Shown here: positions 37,032 to 49,600 of the stretch, piece after piece
Layout of the letters: each line of letters opens with the position of its first letter
Position numbering within the stretch: the stretch's first letter is position 1
From: Crossaster papposus
Taxonomy: Eukaryota > Echinodermata > Asteroidea > Velatida > Solasteridae
DNA length: 64,000 bases
Direction: 5' to 3'
NCBI GenBank assembly: GCA_037893245.1
Contig: JBAIAA010000534.1
Span: 372,001 to 436,000, forward strand
The notes under the pieces: generated by a model
The model's input: the letters and a program-made list of their open reading frames with translations, nothing else
Databases searched by the model: none
Told to the model about the DNA's origin: nothing
Made by a program: the position numbers and the translations under genes

Positions 37032-40000
37032 CATGAATTTGAATATAATTAGGAAGCTGGTCTATGGATTAATGGTTGTGGTTTTTTGACAACTGTTCTT
37101 TGCAACACCTTTAGAAGTCATCGGCTGCACAAATCCTTCAAATAACTTCTTATTACTAAAAAGAATGGTCTGATCATTATAGAATCTGCCTTCTCGAAGT
37201 AAAAAAAACAAAACACCTGATGTAGCACAGGGCTACATCAACATCTCAAGACTGATCCCCATGGCAACGGGAACCTTGGGGTGTGTTTTCTTAAAGACTC
37301 GCCTATATTCCCCTGTGTGTTGCCACTGCTTTGGCGGCGTTTTTCCTTACACGTCCCATTTTGTAGATTTACTAATCAATTTTGTTTTGTTTTTGTGAAC
37401 CTGTTTTATTTCTTTTAAATATATTAAACGGAAAGATGCATCGGTGATTCGTCTTGTAATGTTGCTTTCCTTCTAATCGGCTATTTCTGCCAAATTCCCA
37501 GACGTCATGCGTAACAACACACTGTAAAATATTGATTATGTATAAAACAAACGAATCATCGCCGTGTTTTAGTTTAACGATTTTTGAACGTACAATTACG
37601 GTACTGCGACCTAACAAAATAATATCACGCATCCGTATGTTAACGTTAATTTATACAAAGAGAATATACATTTACAAGACACTTGTCAACATTTTGTGTA
37701 AATATACATCAACACCAACAAATTGTTGTTTATTTACAGAGAATCTATACTTTAGAATGAATTCTAAATCGAGTACATTCTTTTCACAGACTGTTTCTTA
37801 GTCAACTTTCTCAAGAGAAAACATCTTAATAATGCTTTGAACACATCTTAATAATGCACCTAGGCCTATATGCAATCTACCTAAACCAATACTTATATTA
37901 CGAACAAATCCCATAGGCCTATACACTGTTTCTATATTTGTATATCCCCGTTAATTGTTGTTTCATTTTGTTGTTTCAATGGTATTCTCATCCTTTTCCT
38001 GACGCCAAAAACAATCACAACTAATTAGGCCAAGTGTGGTTGAACTCAACATAGAAAAGTGCAAATTTGACTGAGTGCATCGGCCGGATGAGCAATCATG
38101 GTAATAAGGGTACCCTATAATCAAAATAATACAATTGACGTCGAGCCTATAAGTAAAACAAAATCTACTTTACATTGGTTACAAAATGTGCGGTTACGAA
38201 ATGAGCCGTGATGTCTCAGTACACGGATAAAAGACCTCACGGGTATCGATTCCCAGAACGGTTTTGTAGAATTTCAGGCAACGCAATCCTAAATGCCACG
38301 CCACAGGAAAAAAACACCAATTATCTGTCACAAAATCGTGTCTGTGTGTCCCGCCAAAATTATCCTAATTTGGTAAATTTATATGTTCGAATTGATGGCC
38401 CCCAGAGGAGAAAAATTCATTAAATGTTATCCCTCAGCTCACAACTAAGGACTTGAAGCCAAGGTATAATATAACAAACTGGGGATCTGTTACAAAGCCC
38501 TCGGGAATTCACGTGTACAAACCTGCAAAGATAAATCAAAACAACAAGATCAAATTGCATCAAAATATCTTACACAACTAAAGGTCTTAAAACAAAGGGT
38601 TAAACAGAGTGCAGTACAAACGAACGGAGGTCCTGTGCCGATAGTTGTCGGGTAACATATACCCTTAATGGAAATGTCAAGATCTTCGATATCAAATAAA
38701 GTGACTTTTTTTCTTTACAAAGGCAGAGTGAAAAGGGACCCCAAAAATATATTGATTTTTGTTTGTTTATATTTTTTGGTTTTTTTCCGAGGCCGAGTTA
38801 CACCTGACGATTCTAAAAATGCCAAGCTACTGTATACACCACCTGGAATGGCCTGAAATATACCAAATCGTAAATAATATCAAAAGGTCTAATTTAGATT
38901 CCAATGGGGATTGGATTAATGTGTAAACTTATACGTGAATTAACTTCGAATTTGCTGTTGACTTTTTGTATCCCAAATATCGTAGAAACAGTTGAGAAAA
39001 AGCACTCGCCTCCGATTTAATTACAAAGTATAATTTGTTTAAAAAGATAACACAGTTGGTGCAGAATGTATGTCCAATGATCGCGGGAGCAAAGCTAACC
39101 ACTATCAATACTTTTTATATAAAAAATACGCCAAGGTTTGTGAAAGGGTCCCTCCCCTGCGCCCATTGGGCGGTGGGTACGAGGGATTTGCGTCACTAAC
39201 TTTGAACATGGGCTCATTATCTTGTATATTTGCTGCCACCAAGCGTCCCTAAAGGCTCCCAGTGAACAGGGTGGTACGAGTTGACAGCCGTTTTCTAAAC
39301 CCCAGCTTAGGCTCTGTTCTGGCTCCATCTCCAAACTGCATTAGCAAAGCACAAGGCCCGACTCCCCCCCCCCCCCCCCCCCCCGGGCTACTGTGCAAAG
39401 TGAATTCCATTAAACAAAAAACGAAACCTCCGAAAATCGGTAGTATCGATGTACTTGTATGTGTTACGTAACTTCAGAGGAAAGTGGCAAGGAATCACCT
39501 CAGATTGCACCACACAGCATCTATAGAATCTAAAAGGCGAGGTAAAATTACGTGATACGCACCATCGCCGAAGGCGAAGAAAATTACACCGTTAGTTGCG
39601 AAGTGACCGTGCATTGAACGCGTGATAAATAACGTACTGTGCGATTATACTTTGCAATGCGAGAAGCGAAGACATTAGAAAGGTATCCGTCGTACCGTTC
39701 AGTTACCCTTCGACTCTGATCTTGCATGTAGAATTAATCTGCCCTGCCCCCCCCCCCCCCTCTCCCTAGAATTACGATATTGATTGCTGTTATTTGATCG
39801 GAGATAGATACCCCAAGGTGGCAGAAAAAGAGAGAGTCTCATCTATTATTATAAAACACAGTAACTTAAGAATAGAAATACATTTCCTCTAGAATCTGTC
39901 TACCCCTATGTCCCACAGGATTGGCGCTGGGGAATAACTCTAAATTTGTTTATTTCACCGGCGCTTTGACTGAACTTCTTCACGACGGATAAACACGATC

Positions 40001-40148
40001 CCAAAAAGGCGTTTGTTATTTTTGCTCGAAACCAATCGTCTTCGGCTTTCGAAAATGACTTTTGAATCGCTGGAAATGCATGGGTAAACCATGGAGAAAT
40101 AAGAAGAACCAAATGGTAACTTTCGAAAGTTTTTTTTTTTTTTTTTGG

Positions 40149-40176
40149 TGGGGGGGGGGGGGGGGGGGGGGGGGGG
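40149..40176. repeat. Poly-T then poly-G tract
   Basis: About 17 T followed by GG, T and about 27 G. Capable of G-quadruplex formation; its exact length may be an assembly artefact. Confidence 0.85.
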
Positions 40177-40983
40177 TCAATTATGAATCACAACATGCTC
40201 CAATAGTCAGCCAGAGTTCGTCCCGAAGTCAGGAACATTGGAATCTCCGCCGAAGATGAAGACAGGAAAACGAGTCTAGAGCTTCCTCATCTCCCGTGGC
40301 GCTCTGTGAATTGGCACACAGTCACCGTACGTGCGCAGAGTTTGCTCCCTAATGACTGTGGATGAAACGTTATATTCACAAGTCTAATGCAGCTATTCCG
40401 ATGCCTGTATACACTAATACCATGGAGGTATAAAGAGATATCCACACATCCGAAGCTAAACAAAAAGACGCTCAAAATAATGCCATATAAGCCCCGAAAT
40501 GCCCTTTTCGCGATTGGAAGTTAACTTGTAGTTGGACAAAATGCCTCATTTTCTTTTAAAGCCCGGAACATTTGGTCCGTAACCCGATATGAAAAGCCTC
40601 AGACCTCACATCCTGCTTTGCTTCCCTATCTGCTGCGTCTCATTCGAATCTACATGTCCCAGCATACAAGACGCTACATTTTCTTTCTTCTGTCACCGTG
40701 TTTTACCAAAGACTGATCATGAGATGATTGCCTATCTTAATATCAGATTACCCAAATAACCACCGCATTCTCGTAGATTTCCCGCGAACGGCGAGGTCAC
40801 TTGCACTGCCTGAAGGTTCACTGGACTTTAATGTCCAAAACACGGCCAGTATTTTTCATTGCGTTTAGAGATTTTAAGAATGAACAATGTACAATCAAGA
40901 CCGACGTGTCCCGTGTTTCTCTCTCTCTCTCTTATGTGTTCAGATACATTTAGTGTAAGTAATTATAAATACACTAAAGGGAC

Positions 40984-41040
40984 ATTGGACTCAGCACTGT
41001 CGCCACGCTACCCAATGACAGACTGGTGCTGAGTCCAACG
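40984..41040. repeat. Small hairpin
   Basis: TTGGACTCAGCAC and GTGCTGAGTCCAA flank a loop of about 30 bases. It may be a short transposon remnant. Confidence 0.5.
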
Positions 41041-42180
41041 GGATGCGACTACAAACATGAAAAACCGCTCGGACGACAGTAAGAGTCTGTTACAGTATAA
41101 TCGGTACACGCTGAGGGAGCGCCAATCACTCCGTCGCTGATCGTTAGACGGTGCGTAATTTCAAATGCGTCTTGTGCCATCCATTCCAAGTATTCTTATA
41201 GAGTTTTCTACATATTAAGAGGGCATTAACCCTAACGTCTTAGGCATTTATTTGGGGGTACACATTGTACTACACAATTCTACTCGATTCTCATAGGCCA
41301 ATGTAGCACTACTACAGTACTACATACTACAGTTTACTTAAGTAAATTGTAGCATTGCGTGACGTACTAGAGTTCTCCAATGTTGAAAATGATAACACTT
41401 GACTCGAACAAATATATTTAGCTTCCACACTGAACACCAAAAGACGCAGTCTCGTTTTTGACATTCTGCAGAAACCATACAGACGGATTTTTGTTTAATG
41501 TTTATTCATTCACACGTGATACATACAGGCAAAAAGGCTGTAAAAAAATAATTAATAAATGGTCAAGTCCGAGTCGTAAAATCTTCAACCACTCTTTCTC
41601 GAATTTCACCCAAAATGTGCAAAAAAATAATAATAATAAAAAGGATTAAAGCAAAGAGTCGTATACATTACATGTACACATCCAGCTCCCTGGGATTGGA
41701 CAATATTTCTACTTGATAGAAACATTTTGTCAAGGAGAAAATGCCCTCAGCCTTACTGCTGTAGATATAGGCGACACCCCGAAATACTCTGGACATTGTA
41801 AAATCAGTACATTGTTTCAATGTTTAATACTAAACTATCCAATTTGTACTTTGCCTGATGGTGCATACACATCAGGGCTATAATATACATTTACAACGAA
41901 ATGGACTTTGGAAATCTGGTAGATTTCCACCTTCCTTTTATTTCCCCACAGGATCCATCTTGTAACGAAACTCAATGATATAAGGCACATAGTACACATT
42001 AAATACCCGATACGACAGCTTGGGATTTATAATTATAATAACTACATCCAATCAGATGCTCTGTTAAAAATGGCAGCTGTATTAAATGCACATTGCATGT
42101 TCTCTAACGAAGACCTGGATTGGACAGATTAAAAGTGAACATTTGCACAGTGCAGTCTTATACACACATAGAGTCGCAGT

Positions 42181-42740
42181 TTAAAGGGTCCATGCGATGA
42201 TTAATTTTCTAAGGAACACAGTTTGTGCAACTTTCCTCTTAATTGTAAGAAAACCCTATTTAGGTTAATTTTACTAAAAAAAGTGCACTACGTTAAACAT
42301 TTTAAAAATAAATTGTCCATGCTTTTCTGGACAACTGAGGGCGCTGTTGCTGTGATGTCATTTCAGGAAGACACTGTTTAGTTTAGGGTTTTTCTGTTAA
42401 AATTGTGAACCCATAATTTTTTTATGCAAAAAGTTTGCTCATTGGGTTACTGCCATGTAGTAACAACAAATGCCCAAAGAAAAGAACATTTACAAGGGCA
42501 AAATATTCGAAATTCTTGCAAGTTTTTGTGCTAAATACTGTAACGTGAAGGCTTCTACCCTGAATGACATCAGTTTTACTCATAAATATCAAAATTGTCA
42601 TTATCATGAAACAAAAAAGGCACCCAATTATGATTGATATTAGCAAAGCGAAAATAGAAAATAGGGTTAAATGGGAGTCAACACTGCGTTTTTTTTATAA
42701 GGATTGCAATAAAAACAAATTCATTGCATGGGCCCTTTAA
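42181..42740. mobile_element. Second TTAA-flanked MITE, 560 bp
   Basis: Ends are TTAAAGGGTCCATGCGATG and the inverse of TTAAAGGGCCCATGCAATG, with TTAA at both edges. Like family A it starts AGG after TTAA, so the two may use related transposases. The interior is AT-rich with no recognised coding content. Confidence 0.85.
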
Positions 42741-43234
42741 GTTTTCATGACCTTTTATCTCAACCAAAAAGGGAAAAGACTTGGAAGAATAAAAATAATA
42801 TTTACATAAAAAAAAAGAATGAAATACACTAAACTGCTGAATACTGGGTTTTGATTTATAGGGGCAAAATTGTCAATTTGAATACTATCAATAGTTGGTC
42901 CTAGACGGAATACACCAACAAACAAAACCAACACAACACACTCACTGTCGGCCACTGAAGCTAGGATTCCTTGCTCCTATCCTACTACATTATCCCTGAT
43001 ACGTGCAAAACAGCCTTTATAAGGCCGTATCCGAAACAGGCTTTCAAAGCTCTGGCTACGACTACTGTCAGGATTCCCCCACATAGGTGCACACCGAGGC
43101 AGTAGCTCCAAACGATAGTTTTGGATGCGGTCTAAGACTTGAATACATGTACAACATTTAAATGAATGCTCAATATGTGGTCCAGTTTATATGATAGAAA
43201 TACACACAACTGACCACCATTGTTGCGAACGTTC

Positions 43235-43477
43235 TTAACCAGTTCGCGCCGGATGACGAATATAAACGCAAAGTTTTCCCCAGATTCAAAATGGATGACA
43301 CATAAACACGCCACGAGCAAGGCCGGAAATGTCTGTCAGCAGCGAGCAAGCCCGAAAATGTGTGGGTGTGCTTCCCGGTACTGGCAGCCTGAACCTGCTT
43401 CGGATCGAGTTTCGTTAAAAATAATCCCGCGCGTCGGCTCAGTGATGTTAAAATAATCCCGGCGCGAACTGGTTAAA
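43235..43477. mobile_element. piggyBac-like MITE, about 240 bp
   Basis: TTAACCAGTTCGCGCCGG at the left and CCGGCGCGAACTGGTTAA at the right: a perfect 18-bp inverted terminus starting TTAACC, as in piggyBac ends. A diverged right half of the same family lies at about 48515-48596 in KATNB1 intron 8. Confidence 0.85.
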
Positions 43478-43540
43478 ACTCTCCATTACATTTTTCAGGA
43501 TACACCTGACCACATAATGAATGGAAGATAAACTTATATT

Positions 43541-43580
43541 TTGGGGGTGGGGGTGGGAGGGGGAGGGGGGTGGGGGCAGT
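43541..43580. repeat. G-rich quadruplex-prone block just downstream of KATNB1
   Basis: Repeated GGGGGTGGGGGTGGGAGGGG-type runs about 40-80 bp beyond the KATNB1 stop, so transcribed as C-rich RNA in its 3' untranslated region. Confidence 0.8.
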
Positions 43581-43618
43581 AGTGTCAGTACCCTACTTCT
43601 CTAACTCTATCTCAGCCC

Positions 43619-46600
43619 TCAGTCGAGTTGAGCCAGTAGCAGCTGCAGTTCCCTAAACGTGCTTCCCACCTTGCCAGCCACATGTTGCCTATCCTCCACT
43701 ATGGTTCTAACTGCCAACAGGTAGCCATAAGATTTAATGCATTTTTTGTATCTACAAAAAAAAAAAAAAAAAAATGAAGAAAACAATTTACAAAATTTAC
43801 ATCGCATGTATGGTGCCCAATATGTTATTTACCATTTAAAAAGAAAAAGAAAAAAGTAAAGCATATAGATAGAATAACAAGCAATTTTACCTACATTTCT
43901 CCAAATGTCAAATCTGCAATGGCCCTATAACCACATTTATTTCTCATGACATACCACGACCGTGTGCCTTGTATCAACAAAGGCACAATTCTCCAAAATA
44001 TTTCCCCTATCTGCCCTAACAAAAACAAATCAATAAATCACAATTAAACTTTTAATTAATTTCATTAAGCCCAATAAATTGCCCTTAAAGCCTGACCTTT
44101 CTTCCCTGGAAATGTCGACGGCCGAGGAGGGTGTTTGGACGTTGGACTTGATGAGACTTGTAAAACTCTTAAGAATCAGCTTCAGCGAAGCACATGCACA
44201 GTGAACATAGCTGCAAACAAAGTAGGGCAAAGAAACATAACGATTCAATGACGACGCCTCTCCTTCTGATCATCCTCCACTAAATATTTAAATAGTTTTT
44301 GTCAATTTAAAAAACAAAATAAAACCAAAAAAAACGCACGCTCGTCTGTGATGTCATTTTTAATCTCAACTTCTGACCAGTAATTTACTTGATCGACGAG
44401 TTTTGTATATTCGATTAGTGCATTTCAAATAATCAGATACTAAATTATTTAAAAAAAGAACAGCACTACCATCCTCTATTTACAATCAACCCATATACAA
44501 TCAACATTCTTTGTTATACCACGGCAATAGATTGTGAATTTTTATTGGTCGAGAAGCGTTCACGTGACATGCCACAAAAACGCATGTATCCGAGTGTGCC
44601 GATGTATGAGCATGGTACGAGTGATGTACGCTGAGTACGCGTGGTACATGAGTTCATGTACCCCACGGGGTACATGAACTTTCTTTTTCCAGGCCGCGGA
44701 ATTTTTTTTTACACGCTAGCGCATAGCCTGGCCGGCCATTTCTGTGATAAATACCATGGAAGCGACTGATATTAGAGTCTAGCAACCTTTGACATGGCGC
44801 TGTGTAATATAAGCTGGTACTACGTAAATTGATGTATGTTCCTGTGCGATGTAAACAGGGAACAGTGAAGTTAGCACTTTCGGCAACGACTGACGACCGC
44901 CATTGTTGTTTACACCGGCTTTCGTTTATGCTGTTCGTCTGCTTTTTTTCTGTTCCAATTTTGCCTTATTTTCTCCGTAAGAATCTATTACCGTGGTATA
45001 ACAAAACAATTGTTGCCTGCTGTGACATGGTCCATGGCGTTTTGTACACCCTCGGGGGCAAATGGCACCCTCGGCTTCGCCTCGGGGGCAAATGGCACCC
45101 TCGGCTTCGCCTCGGGTGCCATTTGCCCCCTCGGGTGTACAAAACGCCATGGACCATGTCACAGCAGGCAACAATTGTATAATGAACAATTTACCATGAA
45201 CAAATAACAGTTAACCACAGACCAGAGCAAAGCAATCAAAACGGAGGGTAGGACAAACAATTGTTATACTGCACTTACTTTTCGTATTTGCTTATTAATA
45301 ATTCCTTGATTTTCGGTAGAAGAATCACACATAAATCTAGTGACCACAGCGACCTGTGAACAAGGAAAGTTTAAAGAATTTATTTTAGTTTTTTTGTTTT
45401 TGTTTTTTTAAACATTTTTTTTCAAATTTTTAATACAAAGATGATTTTTCACCTCGTCATAAAGTTACCTGAAATTTACCTCGTTTCAAACAATTTACAC
45501 AACTGACCTAGGCCAGAACACAAAAATTATCATTTGTGAAAATGCCACAACACATTTTGTACAGAACTGTTCAAACATGTACATGGAACTTGCTAGCCTA
45601 CTCGGGACTCCATGTACATGTATACATAACCCAGTTTTGTGGTCGACACTTGCACAGGACAATTTGTAGCGCGTCATGAATACGAATTCCAATGCTTTTA
45701 AGTCAACAATCACGATCCTGTAGAGCCCTTAGGCACGTGTTTCAACAGTGTAATTTAGAGTAAATTCCATTTTTGTAATCTTTTATTTCAGGTTATCCAC
45801 TTCTCAGATACAAATTCGGATACATTTCCATCGTTGTCAAGAGAAACACAAGTAAAAACCTCATCTTAATTATTTCCAGTAAGAAGATGAACACTGCAAA
45901 TTCCTACTTACTTTTTTATATTCATGATGTTCAAGAGATCTACAATAATTGCCTGGTCCCTCATGTTGACTGCGGACTCCACAGCAGTCTAAAATAAATC
46001 ATCATTAAAAGAAAATTGATCAGTACAACAAGTTTTTTCTTTCAAGAATTCAAAATTATTTTGGGAAGATACAATTTAAAAGTTCATCAAATTTACTCAT
46101 TTATAATACTAGAGCAGAGCCAATTCAAATTGTGCCTGTTTGGAATGGGCAAATAACTTGGCTACCCGTAGACCAGTCCAACATTTATTTGAATACACTC
46201 TAGTGGTCGATAAAAGACGCCATGTCAATTGCTGTGCAAATTTGATAGCATTTTCCTTTTTAGTACTTACAGCATTGGCAATTGCTTAAATTATCATGAA
46301 TATATGGATTTAGAAAATTGTATTTGATAGTTTTACAATCATGAATGCGAGGAAAGCAAGAAAAACAGAGTTCGTTTTCAACCGGCGTCGGGCCGTGGTT
46401 CTAATGTTGTTCTTGTTTTTTCGCGATCGCTGTCCGATCGTGATTTATTTTTATATAAAATTTAAATTTTCATTACAATTATAGGATATCTAGCGCAATC
46501 ATTTTGCTGGATGCCTACAATCATTATTTACTTTTAAATAAGTAAGATATTTCCTAATAATTCGGTAATAACATTTTTAGATATCTGCAAATGGTGTATC

Positions 46601-49600
46601 CTACCTATAATCATGACCCTACTTACATTGATTTCTCCTGCCGTCCATATCGCCCTGACCACGTCTAGGTTCTTGTTTCTGCTAGTCAACACCGCACACA
46701 TGGAGTCATGGCCCTTCATCAGGGAATCCAGAGCCTCCGCTTCCGTCTCCTTTGCCCGGTTCCTCTGGTCGCCTCCGGCACCCCGCATGTTTTGCTTCGA
46801 TGGAACAAGTTTGTGGAGAGGTTTACGTAAATACCACAATTTAGATTTCTACCAGTGTTGTTTTATGACCTGTCATCTCAAAATGAAAAATCAATTTTTT
46901 TTTAATGACTCTAAAATGCAAAATGTGAAATGTGTACAAGGTTCAATGTTTAAGGACCCCCTTACCGGTAAGAAGGCGTTCATGTCCAACCCAGCAGGTT
47001 GGTGTCTGTCGGAAGGGATGATGGTCTGTGGTGTCTTGGCGGGTCGCTGAGGCGCTGGGTCTGGCAGTCGCTGCGGAGGGGGTGCTGGTTCTGGTGGTGG
47101 TCTCGAAGTCGGCGCGGGCTGTAAGGGGACCTTTTGAGGCTGCTGGCTTGGAGGTAGTCTCGCAGCTGGCGCGGGCTGTGAGGGTGCCTGTCGAGGCTGC
47201 TGGCTTGGCTGTTTCGCTTGGGGCGCTGGTGGTTGTGGCAGGGGAGGCGGCTGGTCGTCCAGGGGGGCTGGGAATGGCTCGCCCCTTGTTGGCGAATGTG
47301 CTGATGACAAAAAAAATTAAAAGCAGGCGTTTTTAGACCTGTGAAATTTACTTGACTGAGAAAGACACTAACCGTTGCTCCACTAAAAACTCCTAAACAT
47401 TCATTTTCTTCAGTGACATGACTCTAGTAAACAATCACAATGGCACAGTTCAAGGAATGCTGAAGGTGATTCAGAAAAATCCAAAACATCAAAATGGTAA
47501 AATCCACCTGAAATGACTTCACGAGTACATTGTAATATAAAACACATTGTGCGACTTTGTCTGAGTTTTGTTGGAACAGGTCACATATAACTGCTTTTTT
47601 TGCTGTTTGCGATGTGACACCTCAAAGTCCTACTCACATAATCTCTTCTTAGGATGGAATATACAGTCGTAGTTGATCGGGTCCTGGATGTCAGCAGAGG
47701 AGGCAGAGTCGTCCTCCTTCTCATCTTGCGTGGGAGACTCCCGCTGCGCCTCAGACTTGATCTCGGGTTCCCTTCACAACAAACGAGTATTCAAATTTAT
47801 TCAATTCTATTACAAGTCAGTTTAAACAGGGTTCCCACCATTTCTCTGATGAATTTTGAACATTCCAGAATAATTATTTTGACCTACATTTAGTTTCACA
47901 CGTCTTCAATGTTGTTGCAGTGAACATAGTGAAACTTAAAGGTAGGATACACCATTTGCAGATATCAAAAAAAAATTACAACCGAATTATTAAGAAATAT
48001 CAGATTTATTAAGTATCAAGTAAATAATGATTCTAGGCATCCAGGAAAATGATTGTGCTAGATATCCTATAAATGTTCAGAAAAAATTGAATCTTATATA
48101 AAAAAAATCACGTTCCCCAGGCAGCAATGGCCATAAACAAGAAATTCGGGCACGGCCTTACTTCTTTCATAACTGAAATCATAAATGAGTATACACATTC
48201 TACCGACCTCTGCTTTGTCGACGTCGTAGGGGGTCTCTCCGTCACAAAGCTCCGCCTACCACTAGCCGACAAGGGGGCAGCCGAGGGGGGCTTCTGCCCC
48301 TGAATCGCGCTCGCTGGCTGCCCCTGCTGCAGCTGCTGTATCGAAACTCCCCTGGTTTTGTTGACTCTCTGTCCAACCAAATTGAAGGAGAATTCAACCA
48401 TTTTAACAAATGCTTAATATCATGCCTTGTAATTCAGTAAATAAATATATTGGCAGGCAGTGGAAATGGATTGAAGAGTTAGGAAGAAATACAAAAAACA
48501 CCTTTGTAAACACAATTCGGAATCGAGTTTCGTGAAAAATTATTCCGCGCCTTCGGTCAGTGATGTTAAAATAATCCCGGCGCGAACTGGTTGAATGTGC
48601 ACTTTTCTACGAGCTAGTCTGTCCCTTCTTCGTCTGGCGTCCCGACTTCACTCCCATAGGAAAGTGCATATGTAAACAAAGCCATGACATCATTAGGTCT
48701 CAGGTTTGTTACATCAACAATTGAGTTATGCTGATATCCTTTACATAAAGCCAATCGTTTCATCAAACATTTACACTGCTGGAAGCTACGTGTACCTGAA
48801 GATCCACTACGTGAACAGAGACGTTGGTCTGATTGAACGAAGCCCCGATGAGCTGAGAGGACGCCACGGCCATGTCTGCCACCCTGCCCCATCCCATGGA
48901 GAACGTATCGTAGCAGCAGACGGGCTCCCAACCGTAGACGTGCAGCATGTCTTGGCTGCCGCTGTATAGGAAGTTGCCCTCCGAGTGAAAGACGAGCGCC
49001 CTGGAGAGGAGAAAACAAGGAAATGGGTTAAGATAAACGTTAATATTCAATGTCTTATTTACTCATGTACAATATCGGCTTTATTAACGAGTCAGCCATA
49101 TTAAATTGAAAGTGAGGTAAAATCTTCATTTTTGGAACTTGTGGATAGAAATGACCTAAAGTTATTTACAAATTAATAACAGTATTCTATGATGAATAAT
49201 TAACATTTTGTGATTAAACATACCGTAATGTTTTAAGCCACATAAAAATAAAAAAATTGAAAGTAAGGCCGTGTCCGAAACGGGCTTCCAGAGCTACGGC
49301 TGCGTCTATTGTCAGCCTGCTCACGTGTATTTGTAATGGGCGAACACCTAGACAATAGCCATAGACAGGAGATTCGGACACGGCATAAGACTAGATTTAA
49401 AAAAAAGTCTGGCACCATCTCATTCAACAGTTCACAATTTATAAAATACAATCAGGGAACACAACCAAAATGGCTTCCAAGTGAATAAGGCCCATTGATC
49501 AGTATAAGGCCTAAAAAAAAATTGTATCGTCCACCGAAGACAAACAATTGAGAAAATATGTCGGGCAGTAGGTAAAAGGCCAGACAACAGAGTTTTGTCT

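Larger units (their letters stand above)
29750..42180. other. Twelve-kilobase stretch without a recognised gene
   Basis: Contains MITEs, fold-back elements, a minisatellite and C/G homopolymers, listed separately. No conserved exon was found on either strand. Many apparent ORFs are translations of poly-C, GGTCTC or MITE sequence. Regulatory DNA or fast-evolving exons cannot be excluded. Confidence 0.5.

Noticed and set aside
44829..45182. 117-codon plus-strand ORF and two minus-strand ORFs with repeated tryptophan-rich units
   Set aside because: Produced by the palindrome and its internal repeats; the frame is not conserved.
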